In this document: in pieces, positions 1-7,581 of the stretch
Position numbering within the stretch: position 1 is the first letter of the stretch
Layout of the letters: each line of letters starts with the position of its first letter
Source: Endobugula sp965225895
GTDB taxonomy: Bacteria; Pseudomonadota; Gammaproteobacteria; Pseudomonadales; Cellvibrionaceae
Assembly: GCA_965225895.1 (NCBI GenBank)
Contig: CBDDBR010000008.1
Coordinates: forward strand, 1 to 18,851
DNA length: 18,851 nt
Direction: 5' to 3'
Position numbers and translations under genes: made by a program
The notes under the pieces: model-generated
What the model saw: only the letters and a program-made list of their open reading frames with translations
What the model was told of the DNA's origin: nothing
Databases searched by the model: none

Positions 1-12
1 AACCAAAAGGGG

Positions 13-204
13 ATGCCTCTATTTAAATGCAAATGCGCACCAAGTGATGAGATTTTAATCTCAAACGTTACGATTCGTTACATTGAGGGCCGTGGTATAA
101 TCCATGATGCGGCTTGTGAGAAGTGCGGCGAGTTTATGGAATTGGCGCACCCAAAAAATGGGGAGTGCGCAGGGTTTACATCAAATAATTTGGGGCAACT
201 TTAA
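13..204 (+). CDS. small Cys-rich (zinc-ribbon-like) protein of unknown function
   Basis: 63-residue protein. A CxC pair near the N-terminus (C6, C8) and a CxxC pair (C35, C38) followed by Gly-Glu resemble a small zinc ribbon; a fifth Cys is at 52. I do not recognise the family and claim no function beyond probable metal binding. The frame is open to the first base of the window (four sense codons precede the ATG), so the true start could lie upstream. The AAGGGG directly before the ATG is too close to act as a normal ribosome binding site. It ends 12 nt before the putative small terminase gene and probably shares its transcript. Confidence 0.6.
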   Translation: MPLFKCKCAPSDEILISNVTIRYIEGRGIIHDAACEKCGEFMELAHPKNGECAGFTSNNLGQL

Positions 205-216
205 AAAAACAACAAC

Positions 217-540
217 ATGACCGATCTACAACAATCGATATACGATTTAAAAATTTTACAATACGGCGCAATCAAAACGCTCACGCCTGGGGTGCAAGCC
301 ATGATATTTACGCTGAGCTGCGTGGAATCTGAAGAACACATTTTGCAAGATTACTGCGACATTAACGGCACGTGCTACATGGTAACGGGCAAGAGTGGCG
401 ATGTATACAGTCGCGCCCGTCCAGAGTGGCAACAGCTGAAAGAGGCGCGAATGCGTAAACAAGCTATTATCGCTCACCTGGAGAGATGGGCTGGAGATGG
501 AGTCGAGGGCGAGGATGAGCTTAAAGAGTTTTTACAATGA
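217..540 (+). CDS. putative phage terminase small subunit (P27-like)
   Basis: 107-residue protein. Small terminases bind the packaging site on concatemeric DNA and hand it to the large subunit. The order LTP...(helix)...YMVTGKSGDVYSRARPEW...(helix) fits the P27-type small terminases, where a short beta-like 'xxTxxGxxxxxPxxxxxxxA' stretch lies between helices. Size and position, two genes upstream of the large terminase, also fit. The start follows an A/C-rich leader ending ACAACAACATG, the same string as at the early operon start (14963). The stop overlaps the methyltransferase start as ATGA. Similarity is at the motif level, so a different packaging-module protein is possible. Confidence 0.6.
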   Translation: MTDLQQSIYDLKILQYGAIKTLTPGVQAMIFTLSCVESEEHILQDYCDINGTCYMVTGKSGDVYSRARPEWQQLKEARMRKQAIIAHLERWAGDGVEGEDELKEFLQ

Positions 541-1139
541 TAACATTAACGAACGAGGATAATATGGAGTTAATGAAACGCTATCCTGACAATTACTTTG
601 AACTTGCTATTGTAGACCCTCCTTACGGGATAGATATAAATTCAAGCGGGACACACTTTAAGGAAAAGTATGATGTAAAAGATTGGGATAAGGACACACC
701 ACCAGATGAATATTTTAAAGAGGTTCAGCGAGTTTCTAGTAACCAAATTATTTGGGGTGGTAATTATTATTTTGATAGGCTTGGTAACTGTAAATGTTTT
801 ATTGTTTGGGATAAGAAGATAGCTGAAGGAATGAGTTTTGCTATGTGCGAAATGGCTTGGACTTCCTTTAAAAATGGAGCTAAGATTTTTAAAAACTCAG
901 CCACTCAATTAGATAGAATACACCCAACACAAAAACCTGTTAAACTTTACGAGTGGCTATTAATGAATTACGCAAATGAAGGGGATAATATTTTAGACAC
1001 ACACTTAGGCAGTGGCTCAATAGCTATCGCGTGTCACAACTTAGGCTTTGACTTAACAGGTTGTGAGTTAGATACTGAGTATTATGACGCAGCGTGTAAG
1101 CGATTAAAACGACACCAGGCACAATTAACGATATTTTGA
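537..1139 (+). CDS. beta-class DNA methyltransferase (N6-adenine or N4-cytosine)
   Basis: 200-residue SAM-dependent amino-methyltransferase. The catalytic motif IV is DPPY at residues 27-30. A typical HPTQKP follows at 129-134, and the SAM-binding motif I is DTHLGSG at 154-160. The IV-before-I order defines the beta class; DPPY rather than SPPY favours adenine N6 methylation, but target sequence cannot be read. The protein is short for the class with little room for a target recognition domain, usual for orphan phage enzymes that protect phage DNA from restriction. No restriction endonuclease is adjacent. It overlaps the upstream gene by ATGA and the large terminase by TTGA. A hand count gives about 35% GC in its first 300 bases against about 43% in the following terminase, suggesting separate acquisition. 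Confidence 0.92.
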   Translation: MITLTNEDNMELMKRYPDNYFELAIVDPPYGIDINSSGTHFKEKYDVKDWDKDTPPDEYFKEVQRVSSNQIIWGGNYYFDRLGNCKCFIVWDKKIAEGMSFAMCEMAWTSFKNGAKIFKNSATQLDRIHPTQKPVKLYEWLLMNYANEGDNILDTHLGSGSIAIACHNLGFDLTGCELDTEYYDAACKRLKRHQAQLTIF

Positions 1140-2683
1140 GCTACTACTTTGACGAAGATGCCGCAGATAAGGCCGTTTTATTTATAGAGAAATTTTGCAC
1201 CCATGTAAAGGGTGAGCTTGCGGGTAAACCTTTTATCCTTGAGAAGTGGCAAAAGGATGATATAATACGCCCCTTATTTGGGTGGAAGGTCAAAGAAACG
1301 AAGTTAAGAAAATATCGTTTTTGCTATATTGAGCTGCCTCGTAAAAATGGAAAGTCAAATTTAGGGGCCGCAATAATTTTATATTTGCTTTTCGCTGACG
1401 GCGAGCCAGGGGCAGAGCTGATTTCAGCGGCCGGGGATCGCGGACAAGCCAATATCTGCTTCTCTATTGCGCAAGAGATGATTAAAAATAACAAACATTT
1501 ACGATCTCGCTGCAAAGTGTTACGCAATACAATTGAATACAAATCATCGTGGTATAAAAGTATCTCAGCGGAGGCATACACAAAACACGGGTTAAATTGT
1601 CACGGCATCTTGTTTGACGAATTACACACGCAAAGTCATCGTGATTTATTCGATGTTCTCACGACTTCAGTTGGTTCGAGGAGGCAACCTGTGATAATTG
1701 CACTTACGACAGCTGGACACGACAGAGCGAGTATCTGCTACGAGATGCACGAGTACAGCGAAGCGGTTTTGAGTGGCACAATAGAAGATGACACATTTTT
1801 GCCTGTACTTTATCGAGCTGATCCTGAGGATGATTGGACAAAAGAGGCCACATGGAAAAAAGCTAACCCAGGCTATGGCACTATATGCAACAAAGCATAT
1901 TTTACAGATGCGGTAAAGAAAGCGAAAAGCAACCCCTCGATGATTAATAGCTTTTTGCGCTTACATCTCAATATTTGGACGAGTTCAGAAACGGCGTGGA
2001 TCCCTGACGATATATTTATGCTAGGGGCCAAAGAGATACCATATGAGCGTTTACCACACTTGCCTGCATATGGTGGCCTAGATTTGGCGAGTACGCAAGA
2101 TCTCACGGCGTTTGCTTTGATTTTTCGTGATGATGAGCGCAAATGTTTTTACCTATTGGTGCATCAATTTGTAAACGCTGAGAAAGCGCACAGCAAAAAA
2201 CTAAGCGCGGGGATTGACTACTTAAACTATCAAAGAGAAGGTGATATAACTATCTCACCTGGTAACGTGACTGATTATAGAGTAATAAAAAAATATATTT
2301 TAGAGCAAACGGCAAAATATGATATTAGAGAAATTGGGTATGATCCGCGATTTAGCACGTATATCGTGGCTGAATTGATAGAAGACGATGTAATTATGGC
2401 GCCCATGGCGCAAAATATTACAAGTATGAACGGCCCAACAAAAGAATTTGAAATGGAGGTGATGCGTGGCAACATTATACATGGGGGCAACAAATGCCTA
2501 AGATGGCAAATGGGCTGCGCTGTTATTTACACCGATGTGAACGAAAACAAGCGAGTCACCAAAGAGCAAAAAGAAAACAAGAAAGTTGATGGCGTTATCG
2601 CCTCAATTATTGCAATGAATAGCTACGTTCAAAATACCATTGATGGCGATGAGGAGTATTTACTTGAAATATTTTCTCTATAA
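1136..2683 (+). CDS. terL: phage terminase large subunit (HK97/Terminase_1 type)
   Basis: 515-residue DNA packaging motor. The ATPase domain has a Walker A-like PRKNGKS at 68-74 and Walker B LFDEL at 159-163 (D161, catalytic E162). The C-terminal RNase H-fold nuclease shows GLDLAS (D316), GYDP (D403) and KVDGVIAS (D485), the expected three acidic metal ligands. Length is normal for the family. The start is a TTG at 1136 overlapping the methyltransferase stop; the next in-frame ATG is beyond residue 110 and would delete the Walker A, so TTG (MSYYFDEDAA...) is the sensible choice. It powers translocation of DNA into the prohead through the portal encoded next. Confidence 0.95.
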   Translation: MSYYFDEDAADKAVLFIEKFCTHVKGELAGKPFILEKWQKDDIIRPLFGWKVKETKLRKYRFCYIELPRKNGKSNLGAAIILYLLFADGEPGAELISAAGDRGQANICFSIAQEMIKNNKHLRSRCKVLRNTIEYKSSWYKSISAEAYTKHGLNCHGILFDELHTQSHRDLFDVLTTSVGSRRQPVIIALTTAGHDRASICYEMHEYSEAVLSGTIEDDTFLPVLYRADPEDDWTKEATWKKANPGYGTICNKAYFTDAVKKAKSNPSMINSFLRLHLNIWTSSETAWIPDDIFMLGAKEIPYERLPHLPAYGGLDLASTQDLTAFALIFRDDERKCFYLLVHQFVNAEKAHSKKLSAGIDYLNYQREGDITISPGNVTDYRVIKKYILEQTAKYDIREIGYDPRFSTYIVAELIEDDVIMAPMAQNITSMNGPTKEFEMEVMRGNIIHGGNKCLRWQMGCAVIYTDVNENKRVTKEQKENKKVDGVIASIIAMNSYVQNTIDGDEEYLLEIFSL

Positions 2684-2703
2684 ATTAGGATTTTTCGGGT
2701 TTT

Positions 2704-2727
2704 ATTCGTATACTTCGCGCGAATGAG
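2704..2727 (+). promoter_or_regulatory. hairpin/palindrome over the portal start codon
   Basis: The 39-nt gap before the portal gene contains a perfect 10-bp palindrome, TTCGCGCGAA, at 2714-2723 whose last base is the A of the portal ATG. As RNA, 2701-2708 can also pair with 2720-2727 (five Watson-Crick pairs ATTCG/CGAAT extended by G-U and A-U pairs) around an 11-nt loop, placing the start codon in the stem. It may be a protein-binding dyad, a translational control element, or chance. Confidence 0.25.
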
Positions 2728-3931
2728 TACACTAGCTGATAGATTTCGCGCTTTATTTCGTAGGGTAGGGCCATACGAGCCCAATAATATAGCCTCTGAG
2801 GTAGGGTTATACCCAATGACCAAAGCAGGCGCAACGATAAATGAAAGCAGCGCGATGGCTATCTCATCGGTTTATGCTTGCGTGTATAAAATAGCCTCAA
2901 CGATTGCGGCCCTAGGCTTAGAGATTTACGAGAAAGAGGGTGAAAGCGTAGTGCAAGCAAATGTGCACCCTGCATACAACCTGGTTAAAAATAGGCCCAA
3001 TGAATACCAAACGGCTTTCGAGTTTTGGGAAACAATCACGGCCAGCGCAGTTATATACGGCGTAGGGTACGCGTTAATTCGTAGAGATGAGAGGGGCCAC
3101 GCAAGCGAGTTGATACCCGTGCACTTTTCTGATGTAGATCTAAGGATCGTAAAAGGTGAGAGAGTATATAGCGTTAAGGATGTTGGCGTAGTAAGGCCCG
3201 AAAATATGCTTGAGATTTGCAACCTTATGCGCATGAGCCCGATTCGTTTGCATAGAGAAAATTTAGGCCTTGCGAAAAGCGCACAAGATTTTGGCGCTGA
3301 GTACTTTGGCCAAAGCGGGCAAATGACGGGCGTTCTGTCTAGTGAGCAACCTTTAAAAAAGGAGCAAATGGATGTGATACAAGGCTCATGGAATAACGGC
3401 GCAGCGCAAGCAGGCACAAAGCTCATGCCTTTTGGCTTTAAATATCAACGTATTGCAATCTCACCCGATGAGGCGCAGTTTATAGAAACGAGAAAATTCC
3501 AAGCAGAGGAGATTTGCCGTATTTTTAGTGTGCCTCCATCGCTTATACAGCTACCTAGCCAAACAACATACAACAATGTTGAGCAACAAAATTTAATGTT
3601 TGCACGGCACACCATCGTACCTTGGACACAAAGGATAGAGCAAGAGATAGATCGTAAATTGATACCATCATACGACAGCCCGCAAGTATACAGCAAGTTT
3701 AAACTTTCAGATCTACAAAGAGGCGATAGCGCAGCGCGGGCAAATTACTTTGCTCAGATGATTCAAGCGGGCGTGCTCTCAATTAATGAGGTTAGGGCTG
3801 AGGAGGAAAAAAACCCAATACCAGGCGGCGACATCCATTTGGTACAAATTAATCAAATCGCGTTAGATAAGGTTGAGGCCTATTCAGATTCGATTTCTAA
3901 CAACAACACAAATGGAGGATTTGAAACGTGA
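2723..3931 (+). CDS. phage portal protein (HK97 family)
   Basis: 402-residue protein. Portal subunits form the dodecameric ring at one capsid vertex through which DNA enters and leaves. The N-terminal AISSVYACVYKIASTIAALGLEIYE (about residues 47-71), the 'HPAYNLVKNRPNEYQTAFEFWE' type segment, 'YALIRR' and 'LIPVHFSDV', and the C-terminal 'GVLSINEVRAEE' are characteristic of the HK97-type portal. Length is typical. It starts 39 nt after the terminase stop at an ATG that lies in a palindrome (2714-2723). Its 3' end overlaps the likely start of the protease-capsid gene at 3912 by 20 nt. Confidence 0.94.
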   Translation: MSTLADRFRALFRRVGPYEPNNIASEVGLYPMTKAGATINESSAMAISSVYACVYKIASTIAALGLEIYEKEGESVVQANVHPAYNLVKNRPNEYQTAFEFWETITASAVIYGVGYALIRRDERGHASELIPVHFSDVDLRIVKGERVYSVKDVGVVRPENMLEICNLMRMSPIRLHRENLGLAKSAQDFGAEYFGQSGQMTGVLSSEQPLKKEQMDVIQGSWNNGAAQAGTKLMPFGFKYQRIAISPDEAQFIETRKFQAEEICRIFSVPPSLIQLPSQTTYNNVEQQNLMFARHTIVPWTQRIEQEIDRKLIPSYDSPQVYSKFKLSDLQRGDSAARANYFAQMIQAGVLSINEVRAEEEKNPIPGGDIHLVQINQIALDKVEAYSDSISNNNTNGGFET

Positions 3932-5741
3932 TGAGATGCTGACAGCGGCTCACTACTCAAAACATGACAGCACTCTTGAGGTGCGCGAAGAAAACGGCGA
4001 GATGATTATTGAGGGCTACGCTGCTTTGTACAATAATGAAACTGATTTAGGGGCCTTTAGAGAAAGCATTTCACCTGGGGCATTTGACGATGTTTTGGCT
4101 GATGATGTGCGGGCCCTTATCAATCACGATCCTAGCTTAATAATTGGGCGAAGTTCAGCGGGTACGTTGCAACTTTCAACTGATGAGCATGGGTTGAGAT
4201 ATGAGGTAAAACTAGGCGAGCAACAATATGCAAAAGACCTTTATACAAGTATTAAAAGAGGTGATATTACGCAATCTTCGTTTGCGTTTACGATTCAAGA
4301 TCAGACATGGAGCGAGGATAGGAGCACGCGCAAGGTTGAGAAAGTGGGTAAATTATTGGATATATCGCCCGTAACGTACCCTGCATATAAGAGTGCAAGC
4401 GTGGCAGCACGAAATGAGGAGCAGCCAAAAGAATTAATAACAGCTGAAATTAAAGACAGCGAAAATGATAAGTGTGTAACTAAAAAAAGACTTAAAAAAA
4501 GAAAAATGGATTTAAACGAAATGAAATCTCTGCGTAGTAATAACTATGAGGAGCACGTTTCTCTAATGGAGAACGCAGAAAGCGAAGGGCGTGAGCTCAC
4601 AAATGAGGAAGAAGCAAGATGCGACTATCTCGAAGGTGAAGTAACGCGCTTGGATGGCAAGTTAAAGCGCCGTAAAGCGCATGAAGATATGATAGCACGT
4701 CAAGCGAATTTTGCGGGCTCATCTTTATCAGAAACAAAAGAAATGGATAAGATTAACCGATCTTTCTCACTATCTCGCGCAGTTGAGGCAGTTTCTCACG
4801 GGCGAGGGCTTGAGGGCGCTGAGGCTGAGTGGGCGCAAGAAGCACGCTCTGAGATGCAGGCAAGAGGCTTGCAGATGACTGGACAAATCGGAATACCTGA
4901 GGCAGCGTTATTTAGAACGGGCTCAGCTGATAACTTTCAGACAACGGGCATGGGCTCAGGTTACGTACCTACTGAGGTAGGTGGTGTGATTGAGGCGCTA
5001 CGTGCACCTACTCTCACCGAGCAGCTAGGCGCAACGACAATCAACGGCGCTACGGGAAATCTTAAATTCCCAAGAGTAAGCAAGAAAGCAGTCGGCACGC
5101 AAGCGGGCGAGGTTGTAGGCGCTACGGGCTCAGGTTTAGAGCTAGATGATTTGGATCTCACACCGAAAAGAGTTGCAAGTTTCTCAAAGTTTTCTAAGCA
5201 GCTAATTTTGCAAGGAGGCCAGGCCGTAGATCAGATGATCGCACGTGAGTTGGTTGCAGGGGTAAACGATACAATTGACAAGGCTGCATTTGTGGCAGCG
5301 TTAGGCACACCAACAGCTAACACAGCAGCAGTCACGGCAGCAGATTTCTTCGCTATGGAATCAGCAGTTTTAGCGGCAGGCGGTAACCTAGCAGATTGCA
5401 AGTGGGCTATGAGCCCTAGCGCATGGAGCGCATCGCGTAGCTTGGCGGCAGTTGCCTCAGTTGATGCGTTTTGGGATCAGCAGCGTTTTGATGGGTTTAC
5501 TGCAATGGGTACACCTAACTTGTTAGATTCGGCAACGGACGAAGGTCAGGTGATCTTTGGAGATTGGCAAAAAGGGTTAGTGCTTGCATTTTTCGGCGGC
5601 ATTGATTTGCTTGTAGATCCTTACACGGCGGCGGGTACAGCTCAAGTGTCTTTACATTTGAATAAGTTTTATGATGTTGGAGTACGCCAAGGGGGTGCTT
5701 TCTCATCTAAATCAGCTATCTCAAATAGCGAGCCTGCATAA
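3912..5741 (+). CDS. fused prohead protease / scaffold / HK97-fold major capsid protein
   Basis: 609 residues from ATG 3912; ATG 3936, just past the portal stop, is the alternative, and 3873 is less likely (59-nt overlap). Residues about 20-165 are a U35-type prohead serine protease: NHD with candidate catalytic H72, GDITQSSFAF with candidate S123, then DISPVTYPAY. Residues about 199-275 are a charged helical delta/scaffold domain beginning MDLNEMKSLR and containing AESEGRELTNEEEARCDYLE. The rest, to 609, is the HK97 capsid fold (GSGYVPTEVGGVIEAL, NLKFPRVSKKA, FGDWQKGLVLA). In HK97 itself, protease and capsid are separate genes; fusions are known in some phages. An in-frame ATG at 4506 (residue 199) sits exactly where a free capsid protein would start and could give a 411-residue capsid protein. 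Confidence 0.93.
   Translation: MEDLKRDEMLTAAHYSKHDSTLEVREENGEMIIEGYAALYNNETDLGAFRESISPGAFDDVLADDVRALINHDPSLIIGRSSAGTLQLSTDEHGLRYEVKLGEQQYAKDLYTSIKRGDITQSSFAFTIQDQTWSEDRSTRKVEKVGKLLDISPVTYPAYKSASVAARNEEQPKELITAEIKDSENDKCVTKKRLKKRKMDLNEMKSLRSNNYEEHVSLMENAESEGRELTNEEEARCDYLEGEVTRLDGKLKRRKAHEDMIARQANFAGSSLSETKEMDKINRSFSLSRAVEAVSHGRGLEGAEAEWAQEARSEMQARGLQMTGQIGIPEAALFRTGSADNFQTTGMGSGYVPTEVGGVIEALRAPTLTEQLGATTINGATGNLKFPRVSKKAVGTQAGEVVGATGSGLELDDLDLTPKRVASFSKFSKQLILQGGQAVDQMIARELVAGVNDTIDKAAFVAALGTPTANTAAVTAADFFAMESAVLAAGGNLADCKWAMSPSAWSASRSLAAVASVDAFWDQQRFDGFTAMGTPNLLDSATDEGQVIFGDWQKGLVLAFFGGIDLLVDPYTAAGTAQVSLHLNKFYDVGVRQGGAFSSKSAISNSEPA
4482..4508 (+). promoter_or_regulatory. twin A7 tracts and internal capsid start at the protease-capsid junction
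   Basis: Two A7 runs (4482-4488 and 4494-4500), each followed by GA, lie 12 nt apart immediately upstream of the in-frame ATG at 4506. Codons are AAA AAA AGA CTT AAA AAA AGA AAA ATG. The ATG has A at -3 and -6, as favoured for initiation in Bacteroidota. Slippage by one base in either direction meets a stop quickly: TAA at 4493 in the -1 frame and TAA at 4513 in the +1 frame. The site could therefore release protease alone and/or initiate capsid alone. Function is inferred. Confidence 0.35.
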
Positions 5742-5763
5742 TAGTTAAACAATAATAGAAACG

Positions 5764-5793
5764 GGGGCGGGTTTACGCCTGCCCCTTTTTTTT
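5764..5793 (+). terminator. rho-independent terminator after the capsid gene
   Basis: An 8-bp stem, GGGGCGGG (5764-5771) with CCTGCCCC (5778-5785) including one G-U pair, closes a 6-nt TTTACG loop and is followed directly by eight T (5786-5793). It lies 22 nt after the capsid stop and 11 nt before the next start. This is a textbook intrinsic terminator, the strongest in the window. Its place inside the head-tail gene series suggests it caps or attenuates transcription so that capsid mRNA exceeds connector and tail mRNA. Confidence 0.88.
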
Positions 5794-5804
5794 AAATACT
5801 ACTC

Positions 5805-6359
5805 ATGAAATTCACAATTACAGCACAGCCCACGGGCACCGATATCATTTCACTTGCTGATATGAAAGAATTTTTGCGCGTAGATTATACGGATGAGGAT
5901 GTTACAATTACGGCGCTTATAGATAGCGCGGTGCAATACGTCCAAAACTATACGGGGCTACATTTTAAACTAACAACGTTTGTAATGAATATTGATTACT
6001 TTCATTATGTAGAAATACCCTCAAAAATTATTAGTGTTACGGGTGTCACGTACTATGATACTGCGGACCAGGTGCAAACTTTGGACACTTCGAAATACTA
6101 CACCGATACATCACATGAGCCCGCACGGGTTTCATTTGTCACGCCACCTGATACGTTTGACGATAGATACAATGCAGTTACTATCTCAGGCACATTAGGT
6201 GAGAATACGCCTGCGCCCCCATTGGTGCACGCTATGAAAATGCTTTGCGCACACTACTATGAAAATAGACGTGCGGTAGTGGTAGGGGCTATGAGCTCAA
6301 AGATCCCACTAGGCATTGAGAATATTTTAAACCCATATAGAATCATCTCGCTTAAATGA
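5805..6359 (+). CDS. head-tail connector protein (gp6 / phiE125 gp8-like)
   Basis: 184-residue neck protein expected to form the adaptor ring beneath the portal. The N-terminal 'ISLADMKEFLRVDYTDEDVTITALIDSAVQYVQNYTG' type region (about residues 15-50) is the hallmark of this all-helical adaptor family. A central beta-rich insertion and a C-terminal helix with MKMLCAHYYENRR follow. Position after the capsid gene and before the head-closure gene is canonical. It begins just after the intrinsic terminator, so it needs read-through or a promoter not visible here. The stop overlaps the next start as ATGA (ATG 6356, TGA 6357). Confidence 0.88.
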   Translation: MKFTITAQPTGTDIISLADMKEFLRVDYTDEDVTITALIDSAVQYVQNYTGLHFKLTTFVMNIDYFHYVEIPSKIISVTGVTYYDTADQVQTLDTSKYYTDTSHEPARVSFVTPPDTFDDRYNAVTISGTLGENTPAPPLVHAMKMLCAHYYENRRAVVVGAMSSKIPLGIENILNPYRIISLK

Positions 6360-6685
6360 ATATCGGCGCGTTAGATAGAAGGGTAAGAATACAAAAGCCC
6401 ATAACTACGGCCAATGACTATGGCGAGTTAGTAGCTACATACAGCGTGTATGCGACGGTTTGGGCTGCTATTGAGCGCAAGCCATTTGCACGCGAGGCGG
6501 TAAGCGGTGAGCAAAATATATCTTTTCAGTCAGTAACTTTCATCATACGCTATTCAGATGATGTTTCGATTTTATCGCCATCACATCAGATATCTTATAA
6601 GGGTGATATCTACAACGTTTTAGGCGTGCAAGAGGTGGGGCGTAATGAGCAGTTGAGAGTAGTAACCGAATTACATTTGAACTGA
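6356..6685 (+). CDS. head closure / head-tail joining protein (SPP1 gp16-like)
   Basis: 109-residue small beta-barrel protein. The opening 'IGALDRRVRIQKP' followed by 'DYGELVATYSVYATVWAAIERK' and 'ISYKGDIYNVLGVQEVGR' is diagnostic of the phage head-tail joining family that plugs the connector until tail attachment. Length and synteny fit. It overlaps the previous gene by 4 nt and the next by 1 nt (TGATG at 6683-6687), suggesting translational coupling. Confidence 0.88.
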   Translation: MNIGALDRRVRIQKPITTANDYGELVATYSVYATVWAAIERKPFAREAVSGEQNISFQSVTFIIRYSDDVSILSPSHQISYKGDIYNVLGVQEVGRNEQLRVVTELHLN

Positions 6686-7191
6686 TGAGTGTAAAACTAA
6701 CGGGTACAGCACAGCTATTTAAAAACATCGACAAAATTGCGCGGTGGAATCAAGACGACTCAAAAAAGTTGCAAGATGTGGGGCACAAAGTGGGCAACGT
6801 GTACGCTAATTATTTACGCGCCAATGTTAAAGATCTTGATAAGGATATAAAGGTTAATAATAGGCAAAAGATTTTGATTGTTAAAAAAGGTCAGTTGCGC
6901 AGATCAGCGGGCACCTGGCAACCTACGAAAAATAGAAATACTATTTTAGCGGGGCCAAGAACTAAATCAATAGGCAAGAGAGGGAAAACAAAAAAGTACG
7001 ATGATGGGTGGTTTGCTCACATCGTTGAGGCGGGTGATTTTGGGCCAAGGTTTGGCGGTAAACATCGCACACAAAATACGGGCGTTTTTGCTCGCGGTAT
7101 ACGAGCTACAAAAAGCCGTAGCGAGAGATTGCACGCGGTATTATTACGTAAAGCATTTGCAAACTATGGCAGAAAATTAAGCTCACTATGA
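6685..7191 (+). CDS. HK97-gp10-like neck/tail-completion protein
   Basis: 168-residue basic protein. The start 'VKLTGTAQLFKNIDKI', a helix ending near VGNVYANYLRANV, and later 'GQLRRSAG...AGPRTK...GWFAHIVEAGDFGPRFGG' match the HK97 gp10-like family found between head closure and tail terminator genes; 'HIVEAG' corresponds to the 'YxxExGT' element of the family. It is expected at the head-tail interface. It shares TGATG with the upstream gene and overlaps the next by ATGA (ATG 7188, TGA 7189). Confidence 0.82.
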   Translation: MSVKLTGTAQLFKNIDKIARWNQDDSKKLQDVGHKVGNVYANYLRANVKDLDKDIKVNNRQKILIVKKGQLRRSAGTWQPTKNRNTILAGPRTKSIGKRGKTKKYDDGWFAHIVEAGDFGPRFGGKHRTQNTGVFARGIRATKSRSERLHAVLLRKAFANYGRKLSSL

Positions 7192-7580
7192 TTGTAGGCA
7201 AAGCGATATATAATATACTAAGCAACGCAACATTTGTTACTAATTTAGTAGGCACAAAGATTTTCCCTGAGATTGCGCCCCCTGATATCAACCCCCCTTA
7301 TATTGTATATTCGGTGGTATCAAATCAACCTACTGAGTTAAAAGAAAACGGCAACCAATTAGATACGGCGAGCGTAGAAATTTACTCATTTGAAACTTCT
7401 TATGTAAAAGCGGTGGATCTTGGGGTACTTGTACGAACGTATTTAGATCGCAAGCGGGGCAGTTTTGGGGGTGTGCTAATTCAAAGCGTTGAATACACGA
7501 ATGAGCAAATGGATGTTAATGAGAAAAGAGATATGTGGGCGTCTATACAAGATTACTCAATTAGAATAATAAATACATAA
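7188..7580 (+). CDS. tail completion/terminator protein (DUF3168-like)
   Basis: 130-residue protein. 'GKAIYNILSNATFVTNLVGTKIFPEIAPPDINPPYIVYSVVS' followed by a beta-rich half with 'VEIYSFETSYVKAVDLGVLVR' fits the DUF3168 (gp17/tail-terminator-like) family, which caps the tail tube on the head-proximal side. Placement between the gp10-like gene and the tail-tube gene is canonical. It ends 1 nt before the ATG of the small membrane protein. Confidence 0.82.
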   Translation: MIVGKAIYNILSNATFVTNLVGTKIFPEIAPPDINPPYIVYSVVSNQPTELKENGNQLDTASVEIYSFETSYVKAVDLGVLVRTYLDRKRGSFGGVLIQSVEYTNEQMDVNEKRDMWASIQDYSIRIINT

Positions 7581-7581
7581 C

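Noticed and set aside
4482..4489. A AAA AAG heptamer as a classical in-phase -1 frameshift site in the capsid gene
   Set aside because: The heptamer is not in the zero-frame phase; the codons are AAA AAA AGA. Only generic A-run slippage is possible and the ORF is already continuous.
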